Under the pieces are notes generated by a model. That model was not told the origin of the DNA. It saw only the letters and a program-made list of their open reading frames with translations, and searched no databases. A stretch of DNA of 64,000 nucleotides. It comes from Cellulomonas palmilytica (GTDB taxonomy: Bacteria > Actinomycetota > Actinomycetes > Actinomycetales > Cellulomonadaceae). The DNA lies in contig NZ_CP062221.1 in the NCBI RefSeq assembly GCF_021590045.1, positions 2,728,001 through 2,792,000 of the forward strand, read 5' to 3'. Numbering within the stretch: the first letter of the stretch is position 1; each line of letters starts with the position of its first letter. A program made the position numbers and the translations under genes. This document shows positions 15,676 to 24,977 of this stretch, piece by piece.

Positions 15676-17925
15676 ATGCTCATCTGGCCCGGACGCCCCT
15701 ACCCCCTCGGCGCCACCTACAACGGAGCCGGCACGAACTTCGCGCTGTTCTCGGAGGTGGCCGAACGCGTCGAGCTGTGCCTCGTCGACCCGGACGGCTC
15801 CGAACGGCGCGTGGACCTCGTCGAGGTCGACGCGTTCGTGTGGCACGGCTACCTGCCGGCCGTGCAGCCCGGTCAGCTCTACGGCTACCGCGTGCACGGA
15901 CCGTACGACCCTGCGAACGGCCACCGCTGCGACCCGTCGAAGCTCCTGCTCGACCCGTACGCGAAGGCCATCCACGGCCAGGTCGACGGTGACGCGTCGC
16001 TGTACTCCTACCGGTTCGACGACCCGACGCAGCGCAACGAGGACGACTCGGCCGCGCACACGATGCTGTCGGTCGTCGTGAACCCGTTCTTCGACTGGGG
16101 GCACGACCGCCCGCCGCAGCACGAGTACCACGAGTCGGTGATCTACGAGGCGCACGTGCGCGGCCTGACGAAGCTCCACCCGGCGGTCCCGGAGGAACTG
16201 CGCGGCACGTACGCGGCGCTCGGGCACCCCGCCGTGATCGAGCACCTCACGCAGCTCGGCGTCACGGCGATCGAGCTCATGCCCGTGCACCAGTTCGTCA
16301 ACGACCCCTCCCTGCAGGAGAAGGGCCTGTCGAACTACTGGGGCTACAACACGATCGGCTTCTTCGCGCCGCACAACGCCTACGCCGCGTTCCAGCAGCC
16401 GGGTCAGCAGGTGCAGGAGTTCAAGGCGATGGTCCGCGAGCTGCACGCGGCGGACATCGAGGTGATCCTCGACGTCGTCTACAACCACACGGCCGAGGGC
16501 AACCACCTGGGCCCGACGCTGAGCTTCCGCGGCATCGACAACGCGAACTACTACCGCCTCGTCGACGACGAGAAGGAGCACTACTTCGACACGACGGGCA
16601 CGGGCAACTCGCTGCTCATGCGCTCGCCGCACGTGCTGCAGCTCATCATGGACTCGCTGCGGTACTGGGTGACCGAGATGCACGTCGACGGGTTCCGGTT
16701 CGACCTGGCGGCGACGCTGGCCCGCCAGTTCCACGAGGTCGACCGCCTGTCGGCGTTCTTCGACCTGGTCCACCAGGACCCGGTGATCTCGCGCGTCAAG
16801 CTCATCGCGGAGCCGTGGGACGTCGGCGACGGCGGCTACCAGGTGGGCGGCTTCCCCCCGCTGTGGTCGGAGTGGAACGGCAAGTACCGCGACACCGTGC
16901 GCGACTTCTGGCGCGGGGAGCCCTCCACGCTCGGGGAGTTCGCGAGCCGGCTGTCGGGCTCGTCGGACCTGTACGAGCACACCGGGCGGCGCCCGATCGC
17001 GAGCGTCAACTTCGTCACCGCGCACGACGGCTTCACGCTGCGCGACCTCGTGTCGTACAACGAGAAGCACAACGAGGCGAACGGGGAGGACAACCGCGAC
17101 GGCGAGGGCTGGAACCGGTCCTGGAACTGCGGCGTGGAGGGCCCGACCGACGACGAGGCGATCACCAAGCTCCGCGGCCGCCAGCAGCGCAACTTCCTGG
17201 CGACGCTCCTGCTGTCGCAGGGCATCCCGATGCTCGCGCACGGCGACGAGCTGGGCCGCACGCAGCAGGGCAACAACAACGTGTACTGCCAGGACAACGA
17301 GCTGTCGTGGGTCGACTGGGACCTCGACGACGAGCGGACCGGGCTGCTGGAGTTCGCGCGACGCGTCGTGCAGCTGCGCCGCGAGCACCCCGTGTTCCGC
17401 CGCCGCCGGTTCTTCGCGGGCGCGCCCGACCACGGCGGCGAGTCGGACCTGCGCGACATCGCGTGGCTCTCGCCGTCGGGCGAGCACATGGCGGACGACG
17501 AGTGGAACTCCTCGTCGGCGCGCGCGGTCCAGGTGTTCCTCAACGGCGACGCGATCGCGGAGCCCGACGTGCGCGGCGAGCAGATCGTCGACGACTCGTT
17601 CCTGATCCTGTTCAACGGCGCACCCGAGCCGACCGCGTTCACGATCCCGGACTCGGAGTACGGCGAGCAGTGGACCGCGGTCCTGGACACGGACTCGCAG
17701 GTGGACCCGGGCGACACCGCGCTGCCGGGCGAGGAGCTCGCGCTCGCGCGGCACTCGATGGTCGTCCTCACGCGGCCCCCGGTCACGCCGATCCCGGCAC
17801 CGTCCGGGACGGGCGCGATCGCGCAGGCGGCGCGCGAGTCGGCCAAGGTCACCCCGACGCGTGTGACGCCCGCCCGTCGCACGCGGAAGAAGGCGACCGA
17901 CGCACCCGCGGGGGGAACCGCGTGA
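15676..17925 (+). CDS. glgX: Glycogen debranching enzyme (GlgX/TreX)
   Basis: 749-residue GH13 isoamylase-type enzyme hydrolysing alpha-1,6 branches of glycogen. An N-terminal CBM48-like region (PLGATYNGAGTNFALFSE) precedes the barrel with DVVYNHTAEGNHLGP, GFRFDLA (nucleophile Asp), LIAEPWDVG (acid Glu) and TAHDGFTLRDLV (stabilising Asp). It carries a basic low-complexity C-terminal tail of about 40 residues not usual for GlgX. It heads the glgX-treY-treZ operon and overlaps treY by GTGA. ATG 15676 has no ribosome-binding site; CACTCT six bases upstream suggests a leaderless transcript. Confidence 0.93.
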   Translation: MLIWPGRPYPLGATYNGAGTNFALFSEVAERVELCLVDPDGSERRVDLVEVDAFVWHGYLPAVQPGQLYGYRVHGPYDPANGHRCDPSKLLLDPYAKAIHGQVDGDASLYSYRFDDPTQRNEDDSAAHTMLSVVVNPFFDWGHDRPPQHEYHESVIYEAHVRGLTKLHPAVPEELRGTYAALGHPAVIEHLTQLGVTAIELMPVHQFVNDPSLQEKGLSNYWGYNTIGFFAPHNAYAAFQQPGQQVQEFKAMVRELHAADIEVILDVVYNHTAEGNHLGPTLSFRGIDNANYYRLVDDEKEHYFDTTGTGNSLLMRSPHVLQLIMDSLRYWVTEMHVDGFRFDLAATLARQFHEVDRLSAFFDLVHQDPVISRVKLIAEPWDVGDGGYQVGGFPPLWSEWNGKYRDTVRDFWRGEPSTLGEFASRLSGSSDLYEHTGRRPIASVNFVTAHDGFTLRDLVSYNEKHNEANGEDNRDGEGWNRSWNCGVEGPTDDEAITKLRGRQQRNFLATLLLSQGIPMLAHGDELGRTQQGNNNVYCQDNELSWVDWDLDDERTGLLEFARRVVQLRREHPVFRRRRFFAGAPDHGGESDLRDIAWLSPSGEHMADDEWNSSSARAVQVFLNGDAIAEPDVRGEQIVDDSFLILFNGAPEPTAFTIPDSEYGEQWTAVLDTDSQVDPGDTALPGEELALARHSMVVLTRPPVTPIPAPSGTGAIAQAARESAKVTPTRVTPARRTRKKATDAPAGGTA

Positions 17926-20429
17926 CGGACACCCGACAGACGCCCACGCGCCGCCTGCCCGCGCCGGGCCGGCCGGTCCCCGTGTCCACGTACCGCGTGC
18001 AGCTCGGCGCGGACCTCACGTTCGACGACGTCGCGAAGCGCGTGCCGTACCTCGCGTCGCTGGGCGTCTCCCACGTGTACCTGTCCCCCGTGCTCACCGC
18101 GGCGCCCGGCTCCACGCACGGGTACGACGTCGTCGCGCACGACGAGGTCTCCCCCATCCTGGGCGGCATCGAGGGCCTGCGCCGGCTCGCGGACGTGGCG
18201 CACGCGGCCGGTCTGGGCCTCGTACTCGACATCGTGCCCAACCACATGGCCGTGCCCACGCCCGTGTGGCACAACGCGGCGCTGTGGTCGGTGCTCGAGG
18301 ACGGCGCGGACTCGCCGTATGCGGCGTGGTTCGACGTCGACTGGTCCGCGGGCGACGGTGCGGTGCTCATGCCCGTGCTCGGCGACCGGATCGGTGCGGT
18401 GCTCGCGCGCGGCGAGCTCGAGCTCACCGAGGCCGACGTCCCGGGGCACGGCACCGGCACGGTGCTGCGCTACCACGACCACGTGTTCCCCGTCCGCGCG
18501 GGCACCGAGCACCTTCCGCTCGCCGAGCTGCTCGAGCGCCAGCACTACCGGCTCGCGTACTGGCGCGTGGCCGACGAGGAGCTCAACTACCGCCGGTTCT
18601 TCGACGTGGGCACGCTCGTCGCGGTGCGCGTCGAGGACCCGGACGTGTTCCTCGCGACCCACGAGCTGGTGCTCGACCTGCTCGAGGAGGGCGTGCTCGA
18701 CGGTCTGCGCATCGACCACCCCGACGGTCTGGCGGACCCGGCGGGCTACCTGGCGCGGCTGCGCGAGGCGACCGGCGGCGCCTGGGTCGTGGTCGAGAAG
18801 ATCCTCGAGGGCGACGAGGAGCTCCCGGCCGACTGGGACACCGCGGGCACCACGGGCTACGACGCGCTGTGGCGCATCCAGCAGACGTTCGTCGACCCGG
18901 GCGGCGCGGCGCCGCTCGGCGCGCTCATGCACCGGCTCACCGGCGAGGCGTCCGACGACTACGCGCGCGTGGTCGAGCAGGCCAAGCGCGAGGTGGTCGA
19001 CGGTCCGCTGTACGCCGAGGTGTACCGGCTGACGACGCTCGCGGCGAGCATCTGCGCCGACGACCTGCGCCTGCGTGACCACACGTGGCGCGCGCTGCAC
19101 GAGTGCCTGGTCGAGCTGCTCGTCGCGTTCGACCGGTACCGCGCGTACGTCGTGCCGGGCGAGGTCGTCCCCTCCGACTCGGTGACCGCTCTGGAGCGGG
19201 CCGCCGCGGTCGCCCGGGGCCGGATGTCGACGGAGCGTCACGCGACGATGGACGTCGTCGTCGACCTGCTGCTGGGCCGCGAGGTCGGCAGTGCGGGCCG
19301 CACGCGCGGTGAGCGGCGCGACGAGCTCGTCGTGCGGTTCCAGCAGACGTGCGGCGCGGTCACGGCCAAGGGCGTCGAGGACACCGCGTACTACCGCTGG
19401 ACGCAGCTCGTCGGGCTGTGCGAGGTGGGTGGCGAGCCGTCGCGGTTCGCGCTCACCCCCACGGACCTCGCGGCATGGGCGGCGCGTCAGCAGGTCGCGG
19501 CGCCCTTGGCGATGACCACGCTCTCGACGCACGACACCAAGCGCAACGAGGACACGCGCGCGCGGCTCGGTGTGCTGAGCGAGCTGCCCGCCGAGTGGGC
19601 GCGCCTCGTGCTCGCGGCGCGCGACGCAACGGCGTCCGTGCGCAGCGCGCGCGTCGACGGGCGCGCCGAGCAATGGGTGTGGCAGACGCTCGCGGGCACG
19701 TGGACGCCCGAGGGTCCGATCGCACAGGACCGACTGGTCGAGTACCTGACGAAGTCGCTCCGCGAGGCCAAGACGCACACGTGGTGGACCGCGCCCGACG
19801 AGGCGTACGAGGCCGCGGTGGTCGACCTCGCGACGAGCGCGTGCACCGACCCGACGGTCGTCGCGCTCCTCTCGGACTGGGAGCAGCGCACGCGCCCCGC
19901 GGTCCGCGCCGCGGTGCTCGGCACCAAGCTCGTGCAGCTCACGCTGCCCGGCGTGCCCGACGTCTACCAGGGCAGCGAGGTCGACACCCCCACGCTCGTG
20001 GACCCCGACAACCGCCGCCCGGTCGACGTCGAACCGATCGTCGCGCGACTCGAGCGCCTCGACTCGGGCGCCGGCCCGCGCGACCTGTCGGACGAGAAGC
20101 TGCTCGTCACGTCGCGCGCGTTGCGCGTGCGCCGGGACCTGCCCGAGGCGTTCGTCGGGCCGGACGCGGGGTTCGTGCCGCTCGCGCACTCGTCGGGTCA
20201 CGCGGTCACGTACGCGCGCACGGTCGCGGACGAGCCGCGCGTCGCGGTCGTCGCGACGCGTCTGGCGGCGTCGGTCGACCGGCTCGGCGGGTGGGCCGAC
20301 CACACAGTCGCGATCCCGCCCGGGACGTGGCGCGACGCGCTCACCGGTCGCGTCACCGACGGTGGCGTGACGCCCGTCGCCGGGGTGCTCGACCGGCTGC
20401 CCGTCGCGCTCCTGGTGCGGGAGGACTGA
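17922..20429 (+). CDS. treY: Malto-oligosyltrehalose synthase
   Basis: 835-residue GH13 enzyme that isomerises the reducing-end glucose of maltodextrins to a trehalosyl unit. STYRVQLGADLTFDDV near residue 25, DIVPNHMA, GLRIDHPDGL (nucleophile), WVVVEKILEGDEELP (catalytic Glu) and STHDTKRNEDTRARL are typical of TreY and place it apart from other GH13 enzymes. GTG start in a GTGA overlap with glgX; one base separates its stop from treZ. Confidence 0.94.
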   Translation: MTDTRQTPTRRLPAPGRPVPVSTYRVQLGADLTFDDVAKRVPYLASLGVSHVYLSPVLTAAPGSTHGYDVVAHDEVSPILGGIEGLRRLADVAHAAGLGLVLDIVPNHMAVPTPVWHNAALWSVLEDGADSPYAAWFDVDWSAGDGAVLMPVLGDRIGAVLARGELELTEADVPGHGTGTVLRYHDHVFPVRAGTEHLPLAELLERQHYRLAYWRVADEELNYRRFFDVGTLVAVRVEDPDVFLATHELVLDLLEEGVLDGLRIDHPDGLADPAGYLARLREATGGAWVVVEKILEGDEELPADWDTAGTTGYDALWRIQQTFVDPGGAAPLGALMHRLTGEASDDYARVVEQAKREVVDGPLYAEVYRLTTLAASICADDLRLRDHTWRALHECLVELLVAFDRYRAYVVPGEVVPSDSVTALERAAAVARGRMSTERHATMDVVVDLLLGREVGSAGRTRGERRDELVVRFQQTCGAVTAKGVEDTAYYRWTQLVGLCEVGGEPSRFALTPTDLAAWAARQQVAAPLAMTTLSTHDTKRNEDTRARLGVLSELPAEWARLVLAARDATASVRSARVDGRAEQWVWQTLAGTWTPEGPIAQDRLVEYLTKSLREAKTHTWWTAPDEAYEAAVVDLATSACTDPTVVALLSDWEQRTRPAVRAAVLGTKLVQLTLPGVPDVYQGSEVDTPTLVDPDNRRPVDVEPIVARLERLDSGAGPRDLSDEKLLVTSRALRVRRDLPEAFVGPDAGFVPLAHSSGHAVTYARTVADEPRVAVVATRLAASVDRLGGWADHTVAIPPGTWRDALTGRVTDGGVTPVAGVLDRLPVALLVRED

Positions 20430-20430
20430 G

Positions 20431-22251
20431 GTGCACGTCCAGGTGTGGGCGCCGGATGCCGGGCGCGTCGACGTGCTCGTCGGACCCGACGACGCGCCGC
20501 GCGAGGTGCGTGCCCTGTCCCCCGCCGAGGGCGGCTGGTGGCACGACGACCGGGACCTGCCGCACGGCACGGACTACGCGTTCTCGCTCGACGGCGGCCC
20601 CGCCCGCCCGGACCCGCGCAGCGCGTGGCAGCCGACGGGCGTGCACGGCCCGAGCCGCGTGTTCGACACCGCCCGGTTCACCTGGACCGACGACGGCTGG
20701 GTGGGCGTCGACGTGCGCGGCCGCGTCATCTACGAGCTGCACGTCGGGACGTTCACCGACGAGGGCAGGCTCGACGCGGCGTGCGAGCACCTCGAGGACC
20801 TCGTCTCCCTCGGCGTGGACGTCGTGGAGCTCATGCCGCTCGCGCCGTTCGACGGCGACCGCGGCTGGGGCTACGACGGCGTGGGCCCGTGGGCCGTGCA
20901 CGAGGCGTACGGCGGTCCGGCGGCGCTGCAGCGCTTCGTCGACGCGGCGCACGCCCACGGCCTCGCGGTGTGCCTGGACGTGGTGCACAACCACCTGGGA
21001 CCCGCCGGCGCGTACGTGGGCGACTTCGGGCCGTACTGGACCGACGCGCACCACACGCCGTGGGGCTCCGCGATCAACCTCGACCAGCCCGGGTCCGACG
21101 AGGTGCGCGCGTGGCTGATCGGCTCCGCGCTGCGCTGGCTGCGGGACTTCCACGTCGATGCGCTGCGCCTCGACGCGGTGCACGAGCTGCGCGACGACTC
21201 GGACCGCCACCTGCTGTCCGAGCTGTCCCACGAGGTCGCGGCGCTGTCCGCCGAGCTCGGCCGCCCGCTGTCGCTCGTCGCCGAGACCGACCTCAACGAC
21301 GTCGTCTCGATCACGCCGACGAGCGAGGGCGGCTGGGGCATGACCGCGCAGTGGGCCGACGACGTGCACCACGCGATCCACGCGCTCGTCACCGGGGAGC
21401 GGCACGGCTACTACGTCGACTTCGGCTCGCCCGCGACGTTGCGGAAGGCGCTCACGCGCGTATTCGTGCACGACGGCGGCCGCTCCACGTTCCGCGAGCG
21501 TGACTGGGGCCGGCCCGTGCCGGACGGAACCGACGGCCACCGGTTCGTGGTGTTCGTGCAGGACCACGACCAGGTCGGCAACCGCGCGATCGGCGACCGC
21601 CCGTCGGCGCTGCTCGACGCCGGCCGGCTCGCGTGTGAGGCCGCGCTCCTGCTGCTCTCGCCGTTCACGCCCATGCTGTTCATGGGCGAGGAGTGGGGCA
21701 CGCGCCGCCCGTTCCCGTTCTTCACGTCGTTCACCGACCCCGACCTGGCGCAGGCGGTGCGCGACGGCCGCCGCGACGAGTTCGCAGGCCACGGCTGGGC
21801 CGCGCTGTACGGGTGCGAGGTCGAGGTCCCGGACCCGCAGGACCCGGCGACGCGCGACGCCGCGGTCCTGGACCGCGACGAGCGCGCGCACGGCGACCAC
21901 GCCCGCCTCATCGAGTGGTACCGCACGCTCGTCGCGCTACGCCGCTCGTCCGCCGACCTCGCCTCCGGCGACCTGGCCGCGACGGACCTCACGTGGTCCG
22001 GCCCCGACGACAGCGACGGCCCGTGGCGCGGGCTGCTCGACCTGCGCCGCGGCGACGCACGCGTCCTGGTCAACCTCGACGAGGACGAGCGCGCGGTCAC
22101 GCTCGAACCCGATGTCCCGCTAGTCGTCGCGGCGGCATGGGACCCCGCTCGCTACGACGGCCCGGACACGCTGGTCGTCCCTGCCGCCTCGGCGGTGGTG
22201 CTACTCCCGCGCGACCCATCTCCGGCCTCCCGGCCCCGCCGCACCTTGTGA
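20431..22251 (+). CDS. treZ: Malto-oligosyltrehalose trehalohydrolase
   Basis: 606-residue GH13 enzyme releasing trehalose from maltooligosyl-trehalose. An N-terminal beta domain precedes the barrel with YELHVGTFTDEG, DVVHNHLGPAG, ALRLDAVHEL (nucleophile Asp), LVAETDLND (acid Glu) and FVQDHDQVGNRA. GTG 20431 lies one base after the treY stop, with GGGAGGAC as ribosome-binding site. Together glgX-treY-treZ forms the complete glycogen-to-trehalose route, usually tied to osmotic and desiccation stress. It is the last chromosomal-type gene before the accessory island. Confidence 0.94.
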   Translation: MHVQVWAPDAGRVDVLVGPDDAPREVRALSPAEGGWWHDDRDLPHGTDYAFSLDGGPARPDPRSAWQPTGVHGPSRVFDTARFTWTDDGWVGVDVRGRVIYELHVGTFTDEGRLDAACEHLEDLVSLGVDVVELMPLAPFDGDRGWGYDGVGPWAVHEAYGGPAALQRFVDAAHAHGLAVCLDVVHNHLGPAGAYVGDFGPYWTDAHHTPWGSAINLDQPGSDEVRAWLIGSALRWLRDFHVDALRLDAVHELRDDSDRHLLSELSHEVAALSAELGRPLSLVAETDLNDVVSITPTSEGGWGMTAQWADDVHHAIHALVTGERHGYYVDFGSPATLRKALTRVFVHDGGRSTFRERDWGRPVPDGTDGHRFVVFVQDHDQVGNRAIGDRPSALLDAGRLACEAALLLLSPFTPMLFMGEEWGTRRPFPFFTSFTDPDLAQAVRDGRRDEFAGHGWAALYGCEVEVPDPQDPATRDAAVLDRDERAHGDHARLIEWYRTLVALRRSSADLASGDLAATDLTWSGPDDSDGPWRGLLDLRRGDARVLVNLDEDERAVTLEPDVPLVVAAAWDPARYDGPDTLVVPAASAVVLLPRDPSPASRPRRTL

Positions 22252-22687
22252 CGGGCGAACATCTGTCGGCAGTTCTGCTCCAGGGTCTTCGACGGTAACC
22301 CGCCGACTCTCCTCAAGCTGCCAGCGTGAGCAGATTCACCACCGACGGCGGTAGGTAGCGCCGCGTCCCGAGCCCCAACTCGGACGCGACCTCTGCGACC
22401 GGCCGCTCACGTGTCCGTAGAAGCGGGTCAGGCTCCGCACTACGAAGACTTGCAGGCGGTTGAGAAGCGCTCTCGGAGCCATGGGGCTCACCGCGGTGTC
22501 CTGCGCCAGCCGAGCGCCACCATTCCGGTAGCTGCGGCGCCCGGGACCGGAGCCGGGTGCGCCGTCTTGGGGACCGTCACCCTGATCTAGGACCCGGGAC
22601 CCGGACGAGGCGCCACCCTGTCATGCCTCGCCGAGCCCGTCTCGTAGCACAACGATGCGTGAGCTCAGGCTGGCGCATCGCAGCAGA
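22252..22687. other. Gene-poor, lower-GC stretch at island edge with possible decayed coding remnant
   Basis: Base composition drops visibly after treZ. No intact gene was found. On the minus strand around 22310-22400 a short open segment translates as RPVAEVASELGLGTRRYLPP and then reaches a stop. It reads like the C-terminal end of a DNA-binding or transposase-type protein, but it has no start or continuous upstream frame. I treat it as a probable remnant, with little certainty. Confidence 0.3.
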
Positions 22688-23029
22688 TCAGAAGGGACTG
22701 TCGAAGATGTCGCCCTCGTGCTCCACGACGCGGAACGAGGACGCCACGACGATGTGTCGCACGCCTTCAGACGCGAACACGAAGACGCCGTCCGACCCTG
22801 CAAGTTCGCCGAGGAAATCATAGACCTTGGCAACATCCCCTTCCTCCGGCCGCACCAACTCAAGGCCCCTCAGGATCCTTGCGCAGCAGAGCAACTCAAC
22901 CCCGTCGAAGATAAGGTCGACGTTCGTGGAGGTGTTCGGCCCACGGGGGCTGCGGATCATCAGACCGCCATGGCTAACGCGGTACTCCCAGAGCTGAAAC
23001 AGACGATCCGGGTACGAGACACTACTCAT
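22688..23029 (-). CDS. Probable immunity protein for adjacent secreted toxin
   Basis: 113 residues, acidic overall, no signal peptide or membrane segment, no family I recognise. The ATG at 23029 overlaps the stop of the preceding toxin-like gene as ATGA. That tight coupling and order are standard for toxin-immunity pairs. An ATG further upstream at 23050 would overlap the toxin by 25 bp. Sequences such as NVDLIFDGVELLCCARILRG and GVRHIVVASSFRVVEHEGDI look like a small alpha/beta fold. The immunity role is inferred from position. Confidence 0.6.
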   Translation of the reverse strand: MSSVSYPDRLFQLWEYRVSHGGLMIRSPRGPNTSTNVDLIFDGVELLCCARILRGLELVRPEEGDVAKVYDFLGELAGSDGVFVFASEGVRHIVVASSFRVVEHEGDIFDSPF

Positions 23030-23619
23030 CCGAAGGGATTCCCAACACATTTCCCGTTCTGCCAGAACTCCAGGTTCGGGAAGCTGCCCTCTCGAATCTG
23101 CAGCAGCTCCCAGTCAGTCGCACCGCCCCTACCCGCGGCCGCCCGGGACACGCCCGGCCAGACGTCAACGCCATCCAGGTTGAACAGAACGCGCTGACCC
23201 GGATCCCGCAACTTTCTCACGACACCGTCCTTCCACGCACCTAGAGGCGCGTCCGGCCCCACCTCCGGCAGCGACTTCCACGTATCAGCACCATGGGTCA
23301 GAGCGAAATCATCCAGGTGATCCTTGATCCCCATCGCGAAGGGCTTCGAGACTGCGACGTTTGCGGCAACACCGGTAGCCACCACGGTTCGGGGTTGCGG
23401 GGGGTCGTTCCCTAGCCGCTGACCTGCGGTGATGCCCGCCGAAGTCTCGACGGAGACCTGGGCCGCGGTGTTTGAGGCCCCGACGGCGTTCTGCGCCGTG
23501 GAGGTCGTGGCCGCCGGCGCCGGTCCGGCGGTGAACGCGCCGAGGACGATGGCAAGGACGGCGGCTAGGAAGGCCAGGACCCAGGCCGGCGCGTGGGCGC
23601 GGCGGGTCGCGGTGGTCAT
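23026..23619 (-). CDS. Secreted orphan toxin-like protein (polymorphic-toxin C-terminal domain)
   Basis: 197 residues. ATG 23619 is followed by a clear signal peptide: basic MTTATRR, hydrophobic WVLAFLAAVLAIVLGAFTAG, and APAA as likely cleavage site. The C-terminal half (from about residue 90) resembles toxin tips of RHS/CDI proteins. It ends TDWELLQIREGSFPNLEFWQ followed by NGKCVGNPFG, a type of ending often seen in such domains. The activity cannot be named. It carries no RHS core or known delivery domain, so it is either exported alone through Sec or a re-purposed orphan tip. The gene overlaps the putative immunity gene by ATGA. Confidence 0.62.
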   Translation of the reverse strand: MTTATRRAHAPAWVLAFLAAVLAIVLGAFTAGPAPAATTSTAQNAVGASNTAAQVSVETSAGITAGQRLGNDPPQPRTVVATGVAANVAVSKPFAMGIKDHLDDFALTHGADTWKSLPEVGPDAPLGAWKDGVVRKLRDPGQRVLFNLDGVDVWPGVSRAAAGRGGATDWELLQIREGSFPNLEFWQNGKCVGNPFG

Positions 23620-23674
23620 GGGGTCGAGTCTGGCAGCGCCAGGGCCGGGAGCGGGGCTCTGGGAGGCCCGTGTC

Positions 23675-23750
23675 GATGACGGCGGCGATGACGGAACGAT
23701 GACGCGGGCGCCGCCGGGGCGATGACGGAGGGCGTCCTGGGCGATGACGG
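23675..23750 (+). repeat. Five phased GATGACG(G) direct repeats (iteron-like)
   Basis: GATGACGG occurs at 23675, 23687, 23721 and 23743, and GATGACGA-less GATGACG at 23698. Start-to-start distances are 12, 11, 23 and 22 bp, that is one or two helical turns each time, so all copies face the same side of the helix. The distances are not multiples of three, so this is not a coding repeat. The array lies between the recombinase 3' end and the toxin gene start. It could be arm-type sites of the recombinase, initiation iterons for the neighbouring primase, or an operator array. Confidence 0.7.
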
Positions 23751-23837
23751 GGGCGGCCGCGAACACGTAGTGCAAGAGGAGTAGCGGCTGTGGTGGTCCG
23801 TGATCGCGGGCGGCAGCGGAGTGGCAGCCTGGGCCGG

Positions 23838-24977
23838 TCAGGGCGGCGGGGTCGATCCGGGGTGGGGGCGGTTCTCTTCTTCGATCTCTTGGTCAAGAGC
23901 AGCAAGCAGTTGGGACGCCGAGACCTTCGGGGTGCCAGCGCCGTCACCGTCGTGGCCGTCACCGGTGAGGGTGACCAGGGCTGGGCCTCGTCGTGGGGGA
24001 TGGGTGGTGGCGGCGGGGAAGGTGGCGGCGTGCACGGCTTGCAGGGCCCTGATGGAGACCTGGGTGTAGATCTGGGTGGTGGACAGCTCGGCGTGGCCGA
24101 GCATGGCCTGGATGTAGCGGATGTCGGCCCCGCCCTCGAGCATGAGGGTGGCCAGGGTGTGGCGGAACAGGTGACAGGCGCCCTGCTTGCCGACGCCGGA
24201 GGCGGTGACGTGGTCGCGGACGAGCTGGGTGAGCCGGTCCAAGGAGAACGGTGTGCCGTCGACGGTCAGGAACAGGGTCCCGTCGTCGTCCGCGCTGGCC
24301 AGCCGGGGTCGGGCGGCGGTGAGGTAGCGGTCGATCCAACCGAGGGCGCGGGGTCCGATGGGGATCATGCGGTCCTTGCGGCCCTTGCCCTGCCGGACGG
24401 TCAGGGTGCGGCGTTCGACGTCGAGGTCTCGCAGGTTGAGGTGGGCGAGCTCGGCGCGGCGGATCCCGGTGCCGTAGAAGGTCTCCAGGATGGCCCGGTC
24501 CCGCAACCCCGCCGTGGTGGTGGTGTCGGGGATGGCGAGGACCTGCTCGGCCTCCCCGACCGTCAGGGCGGGTTTCGGCAGGCGGTGCTCGACCTTGGGC
24601 AGCTCCAGGTCCGCGGCGGGGTTGGACGCCAGGTGGTCGTTCTTGACCGCCCAGCGGAAGAAGGCTCGGACGGGTAGCAGGCGGGCGTTCTGGGACCGGA
24701 ACGACAAGGGCTGGCCGTTGGTCTTGCGGTAGTGGAACAGGTGGCGTTGGTAGCGGACCAGCATCGGCCGGGTCACCTCCACGGGCCTGGTGACACCGCG
24801 GTCGGCCAACCACGCCGCGAGGGTGGCCAGGGCCTGGCGGCGGGCCCGGATCGTGGCCGGGGAGTAACCCCTCGCGGCCAGGTCGGTGCAGAACTCGGTG
24901 ACGAGCGCGGGGAACCCGTGCCTGTCGCCGGGGTCCCCGGGGATCGTCTGGGGGGTGTGGACACCGCGCCGGCCCAT
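23838..24977 (-). CDS. Tyrosine recombinase/integrase (XerC/D-like)
   Basis: 379 residues. An N-terminal SAM-like core-binding domain (LVTEFCTDLAARGYSPATI, about residues 22-40) is followed by the catalytic domain. Its catalytic set is GIRRAEL (Arg), GKGRKDR (Lys), HLFRHTLAT (His-x-x-Arg), GHAELSTTQ (His) and IYTQ (Tyr nucleophile). ATG 24977 shares one base with the primase gene stop (TGATG), so the two are co-translated. The ~40 residues after the Tyr region are Pro-rich. With the primase and the divergent XRE gene it forms a compact mobile-element module. Confidence 0.9.
   Translation of the reverse strand: MGRRGVHTPQTIPGDPGDRHGFPALVTEFCTDLAARGYSPATIRARRQALATLAAWLADRGVTRPVEVTRPMLVRYQRHLFHYRKTNGQPLSFRSQNARLLPVRAFFRWAVKNDHLASNPAADLELPKVEHRLPKPALTVGEAEQVLAIPDTTTTAGLRDRAILETFYGTGIRRAELAHLNLRDLDVERRTLTVRQGKGRKDRMIPIGPRALGWIDRYLTAARPRLASADDDGTLFLTVDGTPFSLDRLTQLVRDHVTASGVGKQGACHLFRHTLATLMLEGGADIRYIQAMLGHAELSTTQIYTQVSIRALQAVHAATFPAATTHPPRRGPALVTLTGDGHDGDGAGTPKVSASQLLAALDQEIEEENRPHPGSTPPP

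Noticed and set aside
22621..22863. 80-codon minus-strand ORF in the low-GC gap
   Set aside because: It runs in another frame through the putative immunity gene, which has better coding character and an ATGA overlap with its partner.
23675..23750. Phased repeats considered as a CRISPR array
   Set aside because: Units are 7-8 bp with 3-15 bp gaps, far too short for repeats and spacers, and no cas gene is present.
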